DNA from: CAWBBA01 sp963729795
GTDB taxonomy: Bacteria; Desulfobacterota; Desulfomonilia; Desulfomonilales; Desulfomonilaceae
Assembly: GCA_963729795.1 (NCBI GenBank)
Contig: CAVSPC010000038.1
Span: 46,648 to 110,647 of the forward strand
DNA length: 64,000 nt
Direction of reading: 5' to 3'
The translations under genes were made by a program, and so were the position numbers. Shown piece after piece: positions 1-7,827 of the stretch (position 1 is the first letter of the stretch; each line of letters starts with the position of its first letter). The notes beneath the pieces are model-generated. The model saw nothing but the letters and a program-made list of their open reading frames with translations, searched no databases and was not told where the DNA came from.

Positions 1-454
1 TAATGTCCCCAACTTTCCAGCCGAACCGTTCAGCCAGCACGCGGCCCGCAACGGCAGCGTTTCGCTCGTGATCAAACGCCGTTCTCGCGGAATCAGGCAG
101 GATAAACTCGGGGTAAAGGTCGAGATAATCTGTACCGCTTATCGCAAACTGGGGAAAGAAATTCTTTTTGTCTTTATAGATTCCGCCATACCATGCGCCG
201 TACCCGACACCGGTCACGCCGTTGACTTGAAGGATCTTGGCTCGATATGCCACCGGCAGCGAATAAATCAAGGAGATTTTGTTTCGGGTCACCAACCGGT
301 TAGCGGATGAACCTTCCACTCCGGTGTACCACGCGGCCACCAGAGTCCTGAGCACGCCGAAAGCCAGCATTGCAACCGCGATGCCTACTATGGTCAATAC
401 GGTACGCAGCTTATGGCGAAAGACATTCCGCAGTATGAGTTTTGCCAATTCCAT
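1..454 (-). CDS. ABC transporter permease, MacB/FtsX type (partial, cut by window edge)
   Basis: The reverse strand is open from an ATG at 454 to the window edge, giving 151 residues with no stop. The protein starts MELAKLILRNVFRHKLRT, followed by a hydrophobic segment (about residues 18-42) and then a soluble region. That is the usual beginning of MacB-type permeases: a short basic amphipathic N-terminus, TM1, then a periplasmic domain with LVTRNKISL-like text. Such permeases pair with an ABC ATPase and move substrates across or out of the inner membrane. The ATG shares one base with the TAA stop of cobK (TAATG), so the gene is translationally coupled to the cobalamin operon. The substrate is unknown, and its ATPase would lie to the left of the window. 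Confidence 0.8.
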   Translation of the reverse strand, partial: MELAKLILRNVFRHKLRTVLTIVGIAVAMLAFGVLRTLVAAWYTGVEGSSANRLVTRNKISLIYSLPVAYRAKILQVNGVTGVGYGAWYGGIYKDKKNFFPQFAISGTDYLDLYPEFILPDSARTAFDHERNAAVAGRVLAERFGWKVGDI

Positions 455-1243
455 TATGGCTGACCACTAGAGCGCCGGCTGCCGCGGAGGCGGTGCGATA
501 CCGCATCGACAAGCGTCGTCAGATCGCTGAACGTTTGCTTTGATGCTTCTTCGGGACGCCGGACAACAATCACACGGCATTTTTCCAATTTCGCGGCCTC
601 TATTTTGGCCGGGAAGCCACCTTCTACGCCGCTGTCCTTGGTTACCAAAGTACCGATCCCAAATGTGCGTATCACTGCGCGGTTGTCTTCCAGCGAAAAC
701 GGGCCGCGGCCCCTAACGATGTGCTCATCCGGTATCCCGGCTTTTCGGCAGGCCTCTATCGACTCAGGATGCGGGAGAACTCGTACCACCAGCCGCACCC
801 CGGTGCGGGCGGCCTCCAATGCGTACGGAGTGATATTCCTCGATCCTGTGGTCAGTAGTACGGGCTGGCCGAACGAGCAGGCTTGCCGCGCTGCAAGCTC
901 GTGAGTCCTGGCAAAGAACAAGCTGTCATCGTCCTTTGCAGCAGGCGCGCGCATCCATCTGAAGTAAGGGATATCGAGATCGAAGGCCACCTTCTTTGCG
1001 TTGGCACGGGCATCTGACGAATAAGGATGTGAGGCGTCCACAATCGCGTGCACACGCCTTTCAGCCGCGAGTCGTGCCATCGCCCCGCCATCGAGTGGTC
1101 CGGAACGGCTGGAGATGTTTGGATGCTTGCCCACATCAAGCGGGACTCGTCGTAGCGGTGGATACAAGAATCTTAAATCCCGCTCCAGCCAGGGCCTCGG
1201 CCAGTGGAGCCGTCTCGCTTGTACCACCTATCAGCAGAATCAT
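454..1243 (-). pseudogene. cobK: cobK/cbiJ, precorrin-6A reductase, interrupted by a +1 frameshift
   Basis: CobK/CbiJ reduces (cobalt-)precorrin-6A with NAD(P)H during corrin ring synthesis. The ATG at 1243 overlaps the cobJ stop (ATGA) and begins MILLIGGTSETAPLAEAL, the normal nucleotide-binding N-terminus, but this frame stops at a TGA at 1138-1136 after 35 residues. The adjacent frame continues at once with DVGKHPNISSRSGPLDGG and then the conserved VDASHPYSS motif, TTGSRNI, KDSGVEGG and on to the TAA at 454. Removing one T (positions 1138-1139 on the plus strand read aa) joins them into a normal 262-residue protein. So the gene carries either a real disabling insertion or an assembly error. 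The family assignment is firm; whether it is functional is undecided. Confidence 0.85.
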
Positions 1244-2019
1244 ACTTTGTAACCGCGCGGGGTGATGAACCATCCATCAACCACTTTGGATGATCTATTC
1301 CCTACCACAACCACGCTCCTCATGTTGATGTTGAGGTCCAGGAAATGGTCGAGATCCGACAGGACTATTTCTTCATCTTCAGTGCCGACAGCGGTCCCGA
1401 TTCCAACGGGAGTCGTGCCTTCTCGATACTCTCCGAATATGGATGCCGCTTCTTCCAGTCGCCGGGTGCGCCTCTTGCTCCTCGGATTGTAGAGCGCGGC
1501 CACCAGATCCGCCGAAGCCACGGCTTCCAGCCTTTTCCGTATCATTTCCCAGGGAACAAGGATATCACTTAGACTAATACATGCGAAGTCAAGCATCAAA
1601 GGAGCGCCAAGCCTGGCCGCCGCTGCCCCGGCTGCTGTAACGCCGGGAACGATTTCAATAGGGACAGGTTGACCTTCCCGGCCGGCCAGTTCCAAGGCCA
1701 GACCTGCCATGCCGTAGATACCTGCGTCGCCGGACGAAATCAGAGCTACAGTTGCGCCTTCTTCTGCCCGACGAATCGCAGCGAGGCATCGCTCCCGTTC
1801 CTTGGTCATGCCTGATGAAATGAGATCCTTGCCATCAGTCAGATCGGCAACAAGGTCCAGATAACGCTTGTATCCGACAACCACGTGGCTTTCGGCTATT
1901 GCCTGTTCAGCCCGCCGTGTCCTGTCCAGCGCACCTCCCGGTCCGATCCCAACGACAATCAGCCTTCCTCGGCCACAGCTATCGTTATGCCGTTGTAGCT
2001 TCTCTTCGGCAGTACTAAT
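1240..2019 (-). CDS. cobJ: cobJ/cbiH, precorrin-3B C17-methyltransferase (ring contraction)
   Basis: This is an SAM-dependent tetrapyrrole methylase that methylates C17 and contracts the ring. The GIGPGGALDRT SAM loop, VVGYKRYLDL, the SSGDAGIYGMAGLALE segment, VPGVTAAGAAAARLGAPL and LYNPRSKRRT are all visible. The start is odd. The first GTG (1884) would delete the GIGPGG loop, and the upstream in-frame stretch holds no ATG, GTG or TTG. An ATT at 2019 lies 5 nt after a perfect AGGAGG (2030-2025) and gives 259 residues; a CTG at 1962 would give 240, the usual CbiH length, but has no spacing from its purine run. I chose the ATT because of the ribosome site. The gene overlaps the cbiG 3' end by about 60 nt and ends ATGA with cobK. 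Confidence 0.85.
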   Translation of the reverse strand: MSTAEEKLQRHNDSCGRGRLIVVGIGPGGALDRTRRAEQAIAESHVVVGYKRYLDLVADLTDGKDLISSGMTKERERCLAAIRRAEEGATVALISSGDAGIYGMAGLALELAGREGQPVPIEIVPGVTAAGAAAARLGAPLMLDFACISLSDILVPWEMIRKRLEAVASADLVAALYNPRSKRRTRRLEEAASIFGEYREGTTPVGIGTAVGTEDEEIVLSDLDHFLDLNINMRSVVVVGNRSSKVVDGWFITPRGYKV

Positions 2020-2726
2020 CTTGTCCTCCTTCCCGCGAGAAGAGCGCAGGGCTCTGCCACCGCGGGTAAATTGACTTTTTCTTCGACAAAATGCGAACGG
2101 TCGAATTCCCGAAGCGAGTTTCTGATTTCGTCCGCGTCTATGAATCTCAAAGGGATTACAAGCTCACGGGCCGCGGCCAACAATCCTTCTTCGTCGGCCT
2201 TTACGCTTGCAGAACTGAGCAGTCTTACCTGCGAGAGCTTGAAATCTGCTTCTTTCAGCCCTGCCTGGATCGCTGCCACTATCTTTTCGGGTTTAGTCCC
2301 TCGACGACACCCGATACCGACGATGACCGTCTTCAGCGCCTCGGTGGTAGTGGATATCACCGGCTCCGCAGCGAGGATGTTCCCGATATCAACAGCAAGC
2401 TCGTTGGCTCCGCCTTCGTGACCGCTCAGCAGGCTGATTGCCCATCTAGCGCCCACGTCGACGACTACTACCGCAGGATCCTGAGTTTTGCTCTTGAGGT
2501 TCGGGGACAAGGCCCGCACCACCACTCCACACGGAACCATATACACAAGAGCCGTATATTTGTCGAAAATGCGCTGCGTAAGCTCTACGATGGAGTCAAA
2601 GCGTTCAGCGTCCCATTTCCCGTCTACGTTCTCATGCAAATACACCTTAGAATTCGGAAGGGCGTTGTGTACGCGATCCGCAAGTATAGCCCCCGCATTG
2701 GAAAGACTCACCAGAGCGATCGTCAT
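1959..2726 (-). CDS. cbiG: cbiG, cobalt-precorrin-5A hydrolase (compact form)
   Basis: CbiG opens the delta-lactone of cobalt-precorrin-5A and releases acetaldehyde in the anaerobic route. The N-terminal domain is clear: TALVYMVPCGVVVRALSP, DPAVVVVDVGARWAISLLSG and HEGGANELA. The C-terminal domain is also clear: VIVGIGCRRGT and later AVAEPCALLAG with the closing GITIAVAEEG. At 255 residues it is roughly 90 shorter than the usual 340-350-residue CbiG. The N-domain runs almost directly into the C-domain (STTTEALKTVIVGIG), so the variable middle domain is missing. The start overlaps the cbiF stop as ATGA, and the 3' end overlaps the cobJ start region. Confidence in identity is high. Confidence 0.93.
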   Translation of the reverse strand: MTIALVSLSNAGAILADRVHNALPNSKVYLHENVDGKWDAERFDSIVELTQRIFDKYTALVYMVPCGVVVRALSPNLKSKTQDPAVVVVDVGARWAISLLSGHEGGANELAVDIGNILAAEPVISTTTEALKTVIVGIGCRRGTKPEKIVAAIQAGLKEADFKLSQVRLLSSASVKADEEGLLAAARELVIPLRFIDADEIRNSLREFDRSHFVEEKVNLPAVAEPCALLAGRRTRLVLPKRSYNGITIAVAEEG

Positions 2727-3481
2727 GCTTTCTTCCCGATCCGGTATTCATGTGAGAATGCGGGGTCATAGAGCTTGGACGCCTGCGATCCTCGTGAGAG
2801 CGCGTTGCCCACGATAATCATGGCGGTCTTGTTGATCTCTGCGTTTCGAGTCTTTTCTGCAATATCAGCCAGCGTACCCCAAAAGATTCGCTGGTCGGGC
2901 CACGATGCGCGATGAACCACGGCTACCGGGCATTGCGGCCCGTAATGTCCGGCCAGTTTTTCCGCCACTTCGACCAGTTTGTGAGCCGACAGGAAAATAC
3001 ACAGCGTGGCGTGGGCTTGGGCCAGCAGATCAAGCTCCTGCTCCGGCGGCATCGCTGTGCGTCCGGAAGTGCGGGTGAGGATAATGGTTTGAGCCACTTC
3101 AGGCGCGGTCAGTTCCACACGCAACGCTGCTGCAGCAGCTTGAAACGAGCTGACTCCCGGTACGACCTCATAGTCGATGCTCCACCGATCCAGCAGATTC
3201 ATCTGTTCTCGTATGGCTCCGTATATGGATGGATCTCCGGAATGCAGCCTCACCAGGTCAATGTTTCTCCGGTGGGCGTCCTGGAACAGGCGGCCAATCT
3301 CTTCAAGGTCCAGGCCGGCAGAATCATGCTTTTCCGCGCTATCAGGAAGCAGAGCCAGAACCTCGGTGCTTATCAGCGAGCCTGCGTAAACGCAGATGCA
3401 ACAATTACGCAGCAATCGTTCTGCCTTAACCGTGATAAGCTCCGGATCGCCGGGACCTGCACCTACGAAGTAGACTTTCAC
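2723..3481 (-). CDS. cbiF: cbiF/cobM, (cobalt-)precorrin-4 C11-methyltransferase
   Basis: This SAM-dependent methylase acts at C11 of cobalt-precorrin-4. The protein of 252 residues has normal length. It starts MKVYFVGAGPGDPELITVK with the SAM loop GAGPGDPELIT, then CVYAGSLISTEVLALLP and RLHSGDPSIYGAIREQM. VVPGVSSFQAAAAALRVELT and the TIILTRTSGRT signature follow, which is characteristic of CbiF/CobM rather than the other methylases in this cluster. It sits between cbiL and cbiG with 4-nt ATGA overlaps on both sides, so translation is probably coupled. Nothing is unusual in it. Confidence 0.96.
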   Translation of the reverse strand: MKVYFVGAGPGDPELITVKAERLLRNCCICVYAGSLISTEVLALLPDSAEKHDSAGLDLEEIGRLFQDAHRRNIDLVRLHSGDPSIYGAIREQMNLLDRWSIDYEVVPGVSSFQAAAAALRVELTAPEVAQTIILTRTSGRTAMPPEQELDLLAQAHATLCIFLSAHKLVEVAEKLAGHYGPQCPVAVVHRASWPDQRIFWGTLADIAEKTRNAEINKTAMIIVGNALSRGSQASKLYDPAFSHEYRIGKKA

Positions 3482-4206
3482 TTGGTTTTCTCGCCTTTCC
3501 CTCGAACAAGTATGATCGACAAATAGCCGGCTTCAGAGTTCTCACCGCGCAGATTGCGAAGATCGGCTTCGATGCGTTGCGATGCCATTCCCGCATGAGA
3601 GATAAACACGCTGTGCTCCATAACTCCGGCGTCTTCGAGCAAATCGAGAATTTGGTTGAGGCGTTTGCCGATTTTCATCAACACCACCGTACCTCCAAGA
3701 GACAGTGCGCGGCGCACGTCTTTCAGATCGTCGGCAGTGGGAACTATCGTGACAGGCTCCTTTGCTTCTCCGACCGGAAACTCAGCCAGGGATGCAGCGG
3801 CACTGAAGGCAGTGATGCCCGGCACCGTAACGACTTCCACGCTGGGGATTCTCCGGCGAAGCGCGCGCAGCATGTAGATGTACGTGGAATACAGCAAAGT
3901 GTCCCCAAGCGTGAGAAAACAGGCATCCGCACCTGTTTCGAGGACTTCCGCAATAGCTCTGGCCGATTCTTCCCAACGTTTCTCAAGCTCTGATCGATCC
4001 GTTGTCATCGGGAAGAGAATTTCATGAATCTCGGCTCTCGGATTTATGTGCTTTTGCGCAATGCTCAGTGCTACACTCTCGGCGCTGTTGCGAGCCTTCG
4101 GGACAAACACGTGAGCGCACTCCCCGAGGATAGTTGCGCCCTTGACCGTGATGAGATCGGGATCACCCGGCCCCACTCCAATTCCGTAAAGCTTTCCTCG
4201 GCTCAT
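3478..4206 (-). CDS. cbiL: cbiL/cobI, (cobalt-)precorrin-2 C20-methyltransferase
   Basis: The first committed methylase of the corrin branch, it adds the C20 methyl from SAM. The ATG at 4206 (TGATG with the cbiE stop) is preferred to a TTG one codon earlier; it gives 242 residues. Visible motifs are GIGVGPGDPDLITVKGA near the N-terminus, FVPKARNSAESVA, the conserved FLTLGDTLLYSTYIYM segment and VPGITAFSAAASL. EPVTIVPT and GTVVLMKIGK follow, and the protein ends after AGYLSIILVRG. The order cbiE-cbiL-cbiF within the overlapping run supports the assignment. Confidence 0.95.
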   Translation of the reverse strand: MSRGKLYGIGVGPGDPDLITVKGATILGECAHVFVPKARNSAESVALSIAQKHINPRAEIHEILFPMTTDRSELEKRWEESARAIAEVLETGADACFLTLGDTLLYSTYIYMLRALRRRIPSVEVVTVPGITAFSAAASLAEFPVGEAKEPVTIVPTADDLKDVRRALSLGGTVVLMKIGKRLNQILDLLEDAGVMEHSVFISHAGMASQRIEADLRNLRGENSEAGYLSIILVRGKGEKTK

Positions 4207-4847
4207 CAAAACACGCTTCCTTTGACGATCAAAACGATGGAGCTAGGCGGTACAGCCAACGCCGCAAGATCGCAGGGGTCGACTTCGCGGACCTGCTCGT
4301 TTTCCATAGTGAGGTTTTGACAAATGAACACTCGACAGGTTGTTAGGTTATCCTGCAAAAGGTGGTCCGCGATCCACCTGGTTGAGCCTTCGCGTCCGCA
4401 AAGAATTGCGATTTTGTCCGCGTCCGCCAATTCGGGTTCATTCGCCGGATACTGCTTGTGGATGCTGATGATGTGTGCATCGGCCCAATCAACACCAATC
4501 CGTGCGAAAGCGGTCTGTACGGAGCTGACCCCTGGGATCACCTTGCAACGGCTGCGACCGAAACGCTTGATCACGAGCTTAGCCAAACTGAACAGGCCCG
4601 GATCACCGCTGACGAGCACGGCGATACGCTGACTATCTGCCCTGGAAGCCACAAAATCGAGAGTCTCGTCAGTGTCGCTCCTCACGGCCACGCGTTCGGC
4701 GCGGGTGGACGGGAAAAGTTCCAGTAGTCTGCTTGCCCCAACCAAGACCTCTGCCTCTTCAATGGCTTTCAATGCGACTGGAGTGAGATAATCCCGCGAT
4801 CCGGGACCACAGCCCACGATATAAATCGGCTGTTGTCCTATTGCCAT
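4206..4847 (-). CDS. cbiE: cbiE, cobalt-precorrin-7 C5-methyltransferase subunit (no CbiT domain)
   Basis: CbiE methylates C5 of cobalt-precorrin-7. The 213 residues cover only the tetrapyrrole-methylase domain: IYIVGCGPGSRDYLTPVAL (SAM loop), VLVGASRLLELFP, VLVSGDPGLFSLAKLV and VIPGVSSVQTAFARIGVDW. SIHK and ILCGREGSTRWIA follow. The aerobic CobL and many CbiET proteins carry a C-terminal C15-methylase/decarboxylase (CbiT) domain; here the protein ends before it, and no cbiT is seen elsewhere in the window. The gene overlaps the cbiD stop by 10 nt upstream and touches cbiL downstream. Confidence 0.93.
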   Translation of the reverse strand: MAIGQQPIYIVGCGPGSRDYLTPVALKAIEEAEVLVGASRLLELFPSTRAERVAVRSDTDETLDFVASRADSQRIAVLVSGDPGLFSLAKLVIKRFGRSRCKVIPGVSSVQTAFARIGVDWADAHIISIHKQYPANEPELADADKIAILCGREGSTRWIADHLLQDNLTTCRVFICQNLTMENEQVREVDPCDLAALAVPPSSIVLIVKGSVF

Positions 4848-5893
4848 GTGAGTAGGTCTCCGTCGGATCCCAGCAACTCACTCCGAATGTTCACCAGGAC
4901 AACCGCTGTAGGGTATCGCCTTTGAATTCGAGCATCGATTGCTTGTCGAATCTTGCTGGCTAATTCAGTCGCTAGTCGGACGCGATCCGCGTCGGGCAAG
5001 GCGGTAAAAAGCCCTTCCACCGTTGGGCAATCAGGCGCCATCCTTCCAAGAAGGCGCGTTGCCAGACCAGCCACTGCCGGCACAGCACTTGCGGATCGCG
5101 ACGAATGAGTATCCCACTGACCTTCGGGCAGCTTTGCCAGCTTACCGGGATGGCCCAGCACAAGCAATCGCCCGAAGCCGCGCGCCGCTACCTGATCGAG
5201 CATAAATCCCCATTCATTGCTTACTTCAATCAATTGCTCCGGTGACAGCCGAAAATATCGTCGTGCGGCTTTTTCGCCTATCCGACCCGGTACGAGGACC
5301 GGAGCCCAGACGCTGCATGCTTCAGCTACGCTGAGAGTGCACATGAGGGCATCTCGCAGAGCTGCTCCGCTGAAGGGACGCACGATCCCCGAAGTTCCCA
5401 GAATCGAAAGGCCGCCTTCCACTCCGAGGCGTGGATTGAAAGTCTTTGCTGCAAGCGCCTCCCCGCCGGGAATAGAAATCGTAACTCTGACAGGGCGGTC
5501 CGTGACTTCACGTATCGCGTCCCGAATCATGCTCCTGGGAACCGGATTGATAGCCGGCTCACCCGGAGGCACGGAGAGCCCGGGCTTGGTGACCGTGCCC
5601 ACGCCTTCTCCGGCGGCAATGGTTGAGTCCTCGCCTACAGCCCAGGCAACCGACGCAATAACCGTGCAACCATCCGTCACATCAGGATCGTCTCCCGCGT
5701 CCTTAAGCACGGCTGCTTCCGCAGCATGGGAATCTCCTCTGGTCCAGGCTGTAGGCAGTTTCACCCGTACGCCGCCGGGAAGGCCCACCTCTATTTCCGA
5801 GGAGACCAGACGACCGCACAATGCCATTGTCGCAGCTTTGGCTGCGGCTGCTGCACACGTTCCCGTTGTGAAACCGGTCCGGCCTGAACCCAT
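4838..5893 (-). CDS. cbiD: cbiD, cobalt-precorrin-5B C1-methyltransferase
   Basis: CbiD methylates C1 in the anaerobic corrin route and is diagnostic of that route. The 351-residue protein has the family N-terminus RTGFTTGTCAAAAAKAA, then VELGLPGG-like VGLPGGVRVKLP and the DAGDDPDVTDG motif. VTKPGLSVPPGEPAINPVPRSMI and the LSILGTSGIVRPFS block follow. The C-terminal part has LLVLGHPGKLAKL and ends normally. The start codon shares one base with the cbiO stop (TAATG). Length and motif order are normal. Confidence 0.96.
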   Translation of the reverse strand: MGSGRTGFTTGTCAAAAAKAATMALCGRLVSSEIEVGLPGGVRVKLPTAWTRGDSHAAEAAVLKDAGDDPDVTDGCTVIASVAWAVGEDSTIAAGEGVGTVTKPGLSVPPGEPAINPVPRSMIRDAIREVTDRPVRVTISIPGGEALAAKTFNPRLGVEGGLSILGTSGIVRPFSGAALRDALMCTLSVAEACSVWAPVLVPGRIGEKAARRYFRLSPEQLIEVSNEWGFMLDQVAARGFGRLLVLGHPGKLAKLPEGQWDTHSSRSASAVPAVAGLATRLLGRMAPDCPTVEGLFTALPDADRVRLATELASKIRQAIDARIQRRYPTAVVLVNIRSELLGSDGDLLTWQ

Positions 5894-6768
5894 TAATGAA
5901 CCACCTCAGGGTGCTTGACGATCATGTCTTCAGGAATAAGTTCCAATAGGCGCATACGGGCCTCACCAATAGTCAAAGGCAATCCGTTTATCGGAACACC
6001 GTCATGCTCTTTCATCTTGTGAAGTAGACCCGCGATGTAAGGAAGCCTTAAGCATGCGTGGTCGATCATATCGTGATCGCAGAAGATCTCATTCGCGGGG
6101 CCTTGCTTGAGCACCCGGCCCCTGCGCAACACGTAAATCCGGTCGGCAAAAAGGGGCAACAGGTCTACCGAATGGGTGGCAAGAATCACAGTGATTCCTT
6201 GCTCACGATTCAGCCGGTTCAAGAGCCGCATCATGAGGGCTTCGCCCGCGGGGTCCAGGCCGGCAGTAGGCTCATCGAGTATCAGCGTGGACGGGCGCAT
6301 GGCCAATATCCCTGCCATGCAAACTCGTTTCTGCTCGCCAAAGCTCAAGTGATGGATCGCCCTGGATCGCAACTCCGAGGCTGCAACGTTTTCCAATGCC
6401 TCACTCACTCTTCGCTGGACCTCCGGCTCGGTTAGTCCAAGATTCCTGGGCCCGTAGGCCACATCCTCTTCCACTGTTGCGGCGAAAAGTTGATCCGCCG
6501 GGTTCTGCAAGACCAGACCCACCCTCTGATACAAGTCTTTCCGAGAAAGCCTATTTATGTCGCTGCCTTCGATTCGGACGCTCCCTTTTTCAGGTTTGAG
6601 AAGTCCGATCAACACCTTGATTAGGGTTGTCTTTCCGGACCCATTGGAAGCGAGCATGGCGACGAACTCACCGGCATCGGCCCAGAAGTCCACATTGTCG
6701 AGAGCACGGCTCCCCTCTTGATAGGTGAATGTCACGCCCGATGTTTGAACAGCCGGCGGTCTACTCAT
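5893..6768 (-). CDS. cbiO: cbiO, cobalt ECF-type transporter ATPase
   Basis: This is the ATP-binding subunit that powers CbiMNQ cobalt uptake at the inner membrane. It shows Walker A (LASNGSGKTTLIKVL), the Q-loop region VGLVLQNPADQLFAATVEEDV, the ABC signature LSFGEQKRVCMAG, Walker B STLILDEPTAGLDP and the switch histidine in TVILATHSVD. Note LASNGSGKT, where most ABC ATPases have G-x-NGSGKS/T. The ATG at 6768 forms an ATGA overlap with the cbiQ stop, matching the operon habit; a start four codons earlier (6780) is possible. The C-terminal extension of about 60 residues after the ATPase core is common for CbiO. Confidence 0.95.
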   Translation of the reverse strand: MSRPPAVQTSGVTFTYQEGSRALDNVDFWADAGEFVAMLASNGSGKTTLIKVLIGLLKPEKGSVRIEGSDINRLSRKDLYQRVGLVLQNPADQLFAATVEEDVAYGPRNLGLTEPEVQRRVSEALENVAASELRSRAIHHLSFGEQKRVCMAGILAMRPSTLILDEPTAGLDPAGEALMMRLLNRLNREQGITVILATHSVDLLPLFADRIYVLRRGRVLKQGPANEIFCDHDMIDHACLRLPYIAGLLHKMKEHDGVPINGLPLTIGEARMRLLELIPEDMIVKHPEVVH

Positions 6769-7541
6769 TTCGGCCACCATTCCGCAATCACGTAAAGAGC
6801 AGCCGTGAGTGTAGGAACGGCCAACATGGAAAAGTAATCGGCGGTCTTCAACTTCGGCAACACGCCTACCGGCAAACGCCCTTGATAACCTCTCAGAGTC
6901 ATTGCCTCATGGGTCCTCATGGCCTGATCCATGGACCGGACTACCACAGTCCCCGCGAGCACACCTGCTGACGACAGGGCACGCCGAGGGCTCGAATACC
7001 CGAGGCGGACCCGCTGGGCTGCGGCCGTATCAGCGGTCTGATCCAGCAGCACAAAGGTATAACGATACACGAGTAGAGCAATTTCTATCCATCCCTCGGG
7101 CACTCGGAACCATTGCATCGCACCGAAGATTTTGAATGCAGGTGTCACGGAACTTAGCAGCAACATCACACTAACCGCGCCGAGGACACGGGAACCCAGG
7201 AGCACACCCTGCATAATACCTTCCTCGGTTCCAATAAAACGGTATCCTGCAAAAGAGAAAGATACAAACGGGGTCGAGCCCGTAAGGAAAGCCTGCAAGA
7301 CCACCAGAACCAGAACGATTCCCATTGGCATTACAAGCCTCGCCAGGACCAGTTTCGCCGGCATCTTAAGCCAGAGCATTCCGGCCGTGCACAATACAAA
7401 CATAAGAAACGGAAAATACGGCTGTCTTGAAAGAACAACAGCAATGATCAGGGTGAAAGCGATCACCATTTTCGGACGTGCGTCCATACGTGCTAGTGCA
7501 TTGTCCCGGCAGGCAAAAATGTCGGAAAAAAGCTCAAACAT
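6765..7541 (-). CDS. cbiQ: cbiQ, cobalt ECF transporter transmembrane (T) component
   Basis: CbiQ is the integral-membrane coupling subunit of the cobalt ECF transporter. The 258-residue protein begins with the cytosolic LFSDIFACRDNALARMDARPK stretch, then four to five hydrophobic segments (IAFTLIIAVVLSR, FPFLMFVLCTAGML, MPMGIVLVLVVLQAFL, LGAVSVMLLLSSVTPAF, IEIALLVYRYTFVLLDQ). The T-component coupling helix with AAAQRVRLGY and the later RSMDQAMRTHEAMTLRGYQG matches the family's short Ala-Arg-Gly motifs. It lies between cbiO and cbiN with overlapping ends. Confidence 0.94.
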   Translation of the reverse strand: MFELFSDIFACRDNALARMDARPKMVIAFTLIIAVVLSRQPYFPFLMFVLCTAGMLWLKMPAKLVLARLVMPMGIVLVLVVLQAFLTGSTPFVSFSFAGYRFIGTEEGIMQGVLLGSRVLGAVSVMLLLSSVTPAFKIFGAMQWFRVPEGWIEIALLVYRYTFVLLDQTADTAAAQRVRLGYSSPRRALSSAGVLAGTVVVRSMDQAMRTHEAMTLRGYQGRLPVGVLPKLKTADYFSMLAVPTLTAALYVIAEWWPK

Positions 7542-7827
7542 TTGACGGATTCTTTACTCTACTCGCGTCGGGCGCGAACAGGTCCCGATAGTAATACCCT
7601 GCGACAAATCCTCCCACAGCCCCCGCGATGAGAAAGAGAAAAAGCTGAACGTCTCCCTCGCCAAAATTCAAGAAGGGCTCACGAGCGGGCCGACCTGCGT
7701 CCTTGGCAAACTTTTCCACCACCGCTTCATCAACGCCAGGCCATTTGCCGTCCGAGTCGGCCAGACCGATTGCCGTCGGCAGGACGAGAACAAATAGAAG
7801 AGCCACGATGACAAGTGCTTTTTTCAT
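7534..7827 (-). CDS. cbiN: CbiN-like small membrane component of the cobalt transporter
   Basis: The product is 97 residues: an N-terminal signal-like helix (KKALVIVALLFVLVLPTAIGLA), a polar periplasmic middle containing WPGVDEAVVEKFAKDAG, and a second hydrophobic segment (LFLFLIAGAVGGFVAGYYYRD). Two helices flanking a periplasmic loop and the location between cbiM and cbiQ (ATGA overlap with cbiM, 8-nt overlap with cbiQ) identify it as the small CbiN-type partner that activates CbiM. Sequence identity with classical enterobacterial CbiN is not obvious to me, so the name rests on position, size and topology. Confidence 0.7.
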   Translation of the reverse strand: MKKALVIVALLFVLVLPTAIGLADSDGKWPGVDEAVVEKFAKDAGRPAREPFLNFGEGDVQLFLFLIAGAVGGFVAGYYYRDLFAPDASRVKNPSNV

